Assembly (NCBI GenBank): GCA_003135055.1
Contig: PLDF01000201.1
Location: 1-64,000, forward strand
Direction of reading: 5' to 3'
Source: Bryobacterales bacterium
GTDB lineage: Bacteria > Acidobacteriota > Terriglobia > Bryobacterales > Bryobacteraceae
Length of the DNA: 64,000 nucleotides
The notes below the pieces were generated by a model that was not told where the DNA came from, ran no database searches, and saw nothing but the letters and a program-made list of their open reading frames with translations. This document shows positions 60,290-64,000 of the stretch, piece by piece. The position numbers were made by a program, and so were the translations under genes. Each line of letters starts with the position of its first letter. Position 1 is the first letter of the stretch.

Positions 60290-60736
60290 CTACAGCGGCG
60301 TCGCATGGCCGTGCTGCGACCGATTCAAAATCTCGTCCGCCAGCCCTTGCGGGTCGTCCACATTGTGCAGCGTCAGGCGGCTGGCTTCGCCCGCGGTCTC
60401 AATCGAGATATTGCCCACGCCGAACATCCGCTGCGTCATGCGCTGATCGACGCGGACGTCCTGCACTTTGCTGAGCTGAATGGTTCGTGTGGATTTCGAT
60501 GGGAAGCCGGACTCGTAACGAAGACGGTCGCCGGTAATCGTAGCTTTCGTCAGGCTTCGTTTTATCCACTGGGCCAGGGGCCATAGCAAAATCAGCGGCG
60601 GCACGGCCATCACCCAGCGCACTTGATCCGGCCATTCCACCAGGTAGGCGACCTCAAGGGTCAGAAAGACGACTGCTGCAAGGAGGGTTCCGGCCTTCAG
60701 GAACTTGGCTGTCGGTTGAATAGTAAGGTCCGCCAT
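60290..60736 (-). CDS. Membrane PH-domain protein (bPH2 type)
   Basis: A 148-residue protein with two adjacent hydrophobic segments (LLAAVVFLTLEVAYLVEWP; VRWVMAVPPLILLWPLAQW) followed by a bacterial PH-domain (TITGDRLRYESGFPSKSTRT, IQLSKVQDVRVDQRMTQRMF, GVGNISIETAGEASRLTLHN), as in YdbS/YdbT-like proteins. The family is membrane-linked and of unknown biochemical role. Start ATG 60736. The frame upstream on the same strand belongs to the HEPN pseudogene. Confidence 0.85.
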   Translation of the reverse strand: MADLTIQPTAKFLKAGTLLAAVVFLTLEVAYLVEWPDQVRWVMAVPPLILLWPLAQWIKRSLTKATITGDRLRYESGFPSKSTRTIQLSKVQDVRVDQRMTQRMFGVGNISIETAGEASRLTLHNVDDPQGLADEILNRSQHGHATPL

Positions 60737-60801
60737 GGTACTGTGCTCCGTCGAACGATTGTATCGCGGCGATGGGTCGGGCTGCGCGGAATGCAGTAGA
60801 G

Positions 60802-61289
60802 TTACGTCCCTGGGCTGTCGCGCCCATTCCGGCGCTTGCTTCTAAGAAGCGTACTGGGAGTGTTTTCCCGAATCCAAGTCTCGACTTCCACCCGAAGCCT
60901 CTCTGCGAGTTGGTGCATTTCGTCTGCTTCGAGGTCGGAGATTCCACCAGCACGCTCGTAATCCGAATGTTCCTCTTCTTTCGAAACGTATCGAGCGTCC
61001 CGATGGTTGCTGCGTCTACGCCGAGTGTCAACCCCAAAGACTCGATCACGCGGTAGTAGTGGTTCACGCGTTCCGCCTGGAAGCCAGCCGCGGCCAGCGC
61101 CGCCGATGCGAGTTGGAGGGCGGCGTTATAAGAAATATTGAACCGCCAGTCGTTGTGAAGGCCGGGCGTCTCGGAAGCTGTCAGGTCCCTATCGGCTACG
61201 GCGAACAGATCGGCGATTTCTTGCCGGCTTGTTTTGTGCTCCTTGAGCCACCCGAATTTGCGCCAATATTGTAAGCTCGCGCTCTTCGC
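60802..61289 (-). pseudogene. HEPN-domain protein, frameshifted
   Basis: The partner of the nucleotidyltransferase upstream. One frame (open from 61289, no start codon found) reads FGWLKEHKTSRQEIADLFAV, ADRDLTASETPGLHNDWRFN and SYNAALQLASAALAAAGFQA, then LDTFRKKRNI. Near 60965 the frame shifts and continues SDYERAGGISDLEADEMHQL, AERLRVEVETWIREN, ending at 60802. HEPN proteins of MNT-HEPN pairs are toxin- or RNase-like. The start overlaps the 3' end of the nucleotidyltransferase gene. The frameshift should inactivate it. Confidence 0.82.
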
Positions 61290-61875
61290 CTATCAGGAAA
61301 ATCTTCCGGCCGGCAACCACGCTGGAGACGAAGTGCTGGCCTTCGGCAAGTTTACGACAGAACTCGTCAGTGGGGTAGACCGATGGGTTAATCTCGCGGC
61401 CAATCTCGCGCTGCGCTCCGGCGATTGCCGAGACGACATCTGTAAGGGAGAGGTTGTCGCCAACTACCATGACATCCACATCGCTAGCGGAGGTTTCAGT
61501 TCCCGCCGCCACTGAGCCAAAGACGAAGGCAACGCGGATGCGGTCTGCGATACTCTCCAAAGCCTCTTTAATCGCCTGGGCTGCTCCGAAGGTCTTGCGA
61601 ACGATACTCTGAAGATCCGCGAATATTGGACATTGGCGATTTGCCTGGAAGTAAACCTGACGGCCCTCCACAGTTCGAGTGAGGATGCCGGACCGCGAAA
61701 GACGTTCCAAATCTCTCTGCACGGCGCCTGACCCAAGCCCTACTGCCTGGATCATTCGGCGCTGATAGAATCGCTCGTCAGGGCGCCCGAAAAGCAAGGC
61801 AAGTATCCGTTGCCGTGTTTGCCCGAAGAGGGTCTCTCCGAGCGGGCTTTTTGAGGACACAGCATCGGCACCCAT
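61189..61875 (-). CDS. Winged-helix/MNT nucleotidyltransferase (MNT-HEPN pair)
   Basis: A 228-residue protein: an N-terminal winged helix (GETLFGQTRQRILALLFGRP, FYQRRMIQAVGLGSGAVQRD, LERLSRSGILTRTVEGRQVY) and a C-terminal minimal nucleotidyltransferase domain (FVFGSVAAGTETSASDVDVM, with the GS-x10-SDxD metal/nucleotide motif). In MNT-HEPN systems the nucleotidyltransferase is the antitoxin, adding nucleotides to the HEPN partner; the HTH suggests it represses its own operon. ATG 61875 is chosen because it lies at the promoter's downstream edge; ATG 61896 is also in frame. Its HEPN partner is broken. Confidence 0.87.
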   Translation of the reverse strand: MGADAVSSKSPLGETLFGQTRQRILALLFGRPDERFYQRRMIQAVGLGSGAVQRDLERLSRSGILTRTVEGRQVYFQANRQCPIFADLQSIVRKTFGAAQAIKEALESIADRIRVAFVFGSVAAGTETSASDVDVMVVGDNLSLTDVVSAIAGAQREIGREINPSVYPTDEFCRKLAEGQHFVSSVVAGRKIFLIGEERELTILAQIRVAQGAQNKPARNRRSVRRSR

Positions 61876-61915
61876 ATTGGGTACTAAGATACCCATTTAG
61901 GGTATATAAGGTCAA
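61870..61915 (-). promoter_or_regulatory. Promoter with two operator palindromes 21 bases apart
   Basis: Read on the minus strand: -35 TTGACC (61915-61910), 18-base spacer, -10 TATCTT (61891-61886). Two 13-base palindromes ACCCTAAATGGGT (61903-61891) and ACCCAATATGGGT (61882-61870) share ACCC-N5-GGGT; their centres are 21 bases, or two helical turns, apart. One fills the spacer, the other covers the transcription and translation start. The ATG at 61875 would be almost leaderless. Confidence 0.62.
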
Positions 61916-61980
61916 TGCAGGCAAAAGCGCCCGGTCCGGCTTCCTGGCCGTCGACGCGCCGGAGTCGCGGTCCGCAGGCC

Positions 61981-62003
61981 GACCGGCCAGGAGGCCGGCC
62001 CCA
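61981..62003. repeat. GACAGGCC-family variant
   Basis: GACCGGCCAGGAGGCCGGCC plus CCA, the same palindrome as 52233-52255 with paired changes (A-T pairs in the stem replaced by C-G). It sits next to the 3' end of the TPR gene. Confidence 0.7.
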
Positions 62004-62005
62004 CA

Positions 62006-63151
62006 TCACTTCTTGGGTGCGGCCTTCTTTGACCCCGGCTTCGGCGCCATTGCATCGTCGATGCTTTTCAGGTTCAGCGCGGCCTGTGTGCGGGCTCCGT
62101 CATAAATGGAATTAGGCGGGTCAAGCACCCGCACCGCGCGTGCGTAAAGCGCCGCCGCGGTAGAGAGGTCTCCCGCTTCGCGTGCATGTCCGGCCTCGGT
62201 GGAGAGCCCCGCGGCCAGCGAATTGGCGCGGATTGCGTTGGCCCGCTCGAACGCTTCCCTGGCCTGATCGTTCTTCTTCTGCGCAGCGTAGAAGATTCCA
62301 ACCTTATCGAGCGCCAGCGCCAGCATAGGATGCGTCTCGCCCACTGACTTGCTCCAGAGGTGGATCAGCCGCTGATACACCGGCTCAGCTTCGTCGAACT
62401 TGTCCTGCCCGAAATACGAATAGGCCAAGCCGTCCAGCGTGGCCAGCAGATCGGCATTTTCGCTGCCCAGCACGGATTCGCGGATCACCAGCACGCGGCG
62501 GAAGATGGATTCGGCCTTGTCGTAAGTATGGAGCGCCAGGTAAACCGCGCCCAGGCGGTCGAGATCGGGCACCAGGGAAACGTCCAGTTGGCCGGAGATG
62601 GCGCCGCGAATCGCAGCCGCGGTTTCCAATTGCTCGGCCGCGTCGGGGAAATTCTTTTCGTCCATATAGATCTGGCCCATCAGGCTGTAGTCCTCGGCCA
62701 TGGCGATGGTCCGGAATCCCGAGAGCCCCTGGTGCTTGGACATCACCGACAAAAGCACCACGCGGGCTTGCGCGAAGTTCTCCATGGCGCGATAGAGATT
62801 CACCTGCAACACTCGGTCGATGAGGACGGCGGGGTCGTCCCTCGAAATCTGATCCCAGCGCCATTGAATCGCGCTCTGCAGATAATCGATGGCGGCCTCG
62901 TACCGGCCCAGTGCGCCACTCACCGCGGCGAGGCGCTTCAGCACGTCGTAGCGCTGCGGATTCTCCGGCGCGGTTTGCTCAATCGCCTGGCGGGCCTGTT
63001 CATATAGGTCGAGACTGGCCTGGTAATCGTGGTGCATATACCTGGCATTTGCGGCGGCGAGCGTTTCCTGGATGCCGGGCGGGGCAATGCCGGGCGGAAG
63101 CTGCTGGGCGGCCATGCCGCAGACCAGGGCGAGGAAAGCAAAAACACGCAT
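62006..63151 (-). CDS. Secreted tetratricopeptide-repeat protein
   Basis: A 381-residue exported protein: signal peptide (RVFAFLALVCGMAAQ) followed by about six TPR/TPR_12-like units (ANARYMHHDYQASLDLYEQA, RLAAVSGALGRYEAAIDYLQ, LDGLAYSYFGQDKFDEAEPV, LDKVGIFYAAQKKNDQAREA) and a short basic Pro/Lys tail (APKPGSKKAAPKK). TPR arrays of this length are scaffolds for protein binding; no catalytic domain is visible. The gene has its own promoter-like TTGACA. It reads away from the sigma-factor gene. Confidence 0.82.
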   Translation of the reverse strand: MRVFAFLALVCGMAAQQLPPGIAPPGIQETLAAANARYMHHDYQASLDLYEQARQAIEQTAPENPQRYDVLKRLAAVSGALGRYEAAIDYLQSAIQWRWDQISRDDPAVLIDRVLQVNLYRAMENFAQARVVLLSVMSKHQGLSGFRTIAMAEDYSLMGQIYMDEKNFPDAAEQLETAAAIRGAISGQLDVSLVPDLDRLGAVYLALHTYDKAESIFRRVLVIRESVLGSENADLLATLDGLAYSYFGQDKFDEAEPVYQRLIHLWSKSVGETHPMLALALDKVGIFYAAQKKNDQAREAFERANAIRANSLAAGLSTEAGHAREAGDLSTAAALYARAVRVLDPPNSIYDGARTQAALNLKSIDDAMAPKPGSKKAAPKK

Positions 63152-63157
63152 GCTAGT

Positions 63158-63187
63158 TATGTAGTACTAATTTATTAGCGTTGTCAA
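63158..63187 (-). promoter_or_regulatory. Probable promoter of the TPR gene
   Basis: On the minus strand: -35 TTGACA (63187-63182), 18-base spacer, -10-like TACATA (63163-63158), six bases before the ATG. The spacer contains the palindrome CTAATAAATTAG (63178-63167), a possible operator. No ribosome-binding site lies upstream of the ATG, so a leaderless mRNA is likely. Confidence 0.45.
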
Positions 63188-63668
63188 TGAAATTGTCGGG
63201 AAAATTATGGAACCCGCGGATTCCCCGGCGGCGCAAGGGCGTTAAAGTGAGGCCCGCTGCCAAGGTTCGGCCCCGTGGCTTAGGCCTAATCTCCGTTGTT
63301 TCGGTCGCTAACTCCAGGACCGGACCTCTTTAGGCCTTTGCTAGTGGGAAGTCATAAGCGTTGTATCGAAGGGGATTTCGCGACAGCTAGCCGGCGCCGC
63401 CGGTCGGTTGTTACGGTTTGCGCCTTTGACGTCCAAGTGGCGCGAAGGCAAATCGCCGGCGGCAAGCCGGCTTGTCTTTCGCTATCCGGCCGTGGAACGT
63501 CCCCTCTGTCTGCGTGGCCGGCAATACGGCTTGGCGCCGTACTCCTGACCTTCGGGTTGGCGATGAGTACGAAGGCCTTCGAGTGGTAGGGGCTGTTGGT
63601 CGATTGCAGATTCCGAGCAAGGGCCATTTCGGCTGTCATATAATTCCCTGAACGACGAGGAGTTCACA
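63188..63668. other. Divergent intergenic region before the sigma-factor gene
   Basis: About 480 bases without a supported gene. It contains palindromes TTAGGCCTAA (63280-63289), GCCGGC-GGCAA-GCCGGC (63455-63471) and CGAAGGCCTTCG (63570-63581), and a -10-like TATAAT at 63639-63644, 24 bases before the sigma-factor start; no good -35 box was found at the right distance. Open frames on both strands show no recognisable protein. Confidence 0.4.
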
Positions 63669-64000
63669 TTGCCGGCGCACGACAAAGCAACCGGGGATCT
63701 TTCGCGCCGGTTCCCTACCACGTCGTGGTCCTTGATTGTTACCGCCGGCCGCCACACATCTGGTTCCGCGGACGCGCTGAGCGCGCTATGCGCCGCCTAT
63801 TGGATGCCGGTTTATCACTTCATCCGTCGAAAAGGATATTCGCGGGAGGAGTCTGAAGACTTGAGTCAGGCGTTCTTCGCGCGTGTCCTGGAGCACGGTA
63901 CGCTGGCCGAAGCGCGCCGGGAACGCGGCAGGTTTCGTTCATTTCTGCTGGTTTCGGTCACTCACTTTCTGTCGAATGAATGGGACCGGTCGCAAGCCCG
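63669..64000 (+). CDS. ECF-like sigma-70 family RNA polymerase sigma factor (3' end outside window)
   Basis: The first 110 residues of a sigma factor of the large ECF-related type seen in Acidobacteriota and Planctomycetes. It opens with RRFPTTSWSLIVTAGRHTSG, then the region 2 pattern ALSALCAAYWMPVYHFIRRK, GYSREESEDLSQAFFARVLE and GRFRSFLLVSVTHFLSNEWD. The TTG start at 63669 is supported by GAGGAG (63657-63662) six bases before it. The frame is open to the end of the window. These factors often control surface or secreted-protein genes. Confidence 0.87.
   Translation, partial: MPAHDKATGDLSRRFPTTSWSLIVTAGRHTSGSADALSALCAAYWMPVYHFIRRKGYSREESEDLSQAFFARVLEHGTLAEARRERGRFRSFLLVSVTHFLSNEWDRSQA

Noticed and set aside
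63296-63757. Several overlapping 60-97 codon frames before the sigma-factor gene
   Set aside because: They overlap each other on both strands, lack ribosome-binding sites and show no protein-like pattern.
1-64000. CRISPR arrays, rRNA genes, prophage structure or a replication origin
   Set aside because: No regularly spaced repeats, rRNA sequence, phage structural genes or DnaA-box cluster was seen.

Overview
The window is GC-rich bacterial chromosome, most likely from Acidobacteriota of the Bryobacterales/Solibacter type. This is inferred from two Oar-like TonB-dependent receptors with an N-terminal carboxypeptidase-regulatory domain, several smaller secreted proteins with the same domain, a haem/TPR protein and a haem/redoxin fragment of types common in that phylum, and many short palindromic repeats. 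No sequence search was possible, so all family names come from reading motifs.

Layout. 0-0.6 kb: the end of rplK (L11) and a tRNA-Leu(CAG). 0.8-5.6 kb and 32.1-37.0 kb: two copies of one module, an Oar-like receptor followed by an MFS transporter, both on the minus strand. Between them lie about 26 kb of glycan genes (GT2, GT4-like, rhamnosyltransferase-like and fucosyltransferase-like enzymes, a carbohydrate deacetylase, an ATP-grasp protein, a methyltransferase, and a three-copy family of unusual GT2-like proteins). Interleaved with them is a copper/electron-transfer set: a 1957-residue multicopper oxidase, and a translationally coupled operon of a YVTN propeller, a double SCO protein and a cytochrome c fused to a periplasmic-binding domain.

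37.2-40.1 kb is a decay zone: the tail of a group II intron maturase, a frameshifted AlkD-like gene, and a frameshifted IS110-family element with a non-coding left end. 40.5-45.8 kb holds a porin, a small secreted protein, two KdpD-N-terminal/USP proteins without kinase domains, and a secreted protein. 45.9-49.1 kb: a 2-hydroxyacid dehydrogenase, glpX, a degraded fragment and a YflT-like stress protein. 49.3-51.4 kb: a truncated and frameshifted multihaem/TPR gene abutting a GHKL-ATPase fragment. 51.5-57.4 kb: a propeller/phosphoesterase fusion, a lytic transglycosylase and an acyl-CoA synthetase. 57.5-58.1 kb: a cytochrome c/redoxin-like pseudogene split by an inverted pair of REP-like repeats. 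58.1-61.9 kb: a secreted protein, ribBA, a PH-domain protein, and a nucleotidyltransferase/HEPN pair whose HEPN half is frameshifted. 62-64 kb: a TPR protein and the start of an ECF-like sigma factor.

How the genes work together. The glycan genes overlap or nearly abut and look like two or three transcription units building a surface or protein-linked glycan; no polymerase or flippase is present. The multicopper oxidase and the YVTN/SCO/cytochrome operon could form an envelope copper-dependent oxidation system, with SCO loading copper and the cytochrome taking electrons; this is inference. The porin/KdpD-like group resembles the tail of a potassium-responsive operon whose kdpFABC part is absent. 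At least six separate broken genes and several hairpin-repeat families point to frequent small-scale rearrangement.
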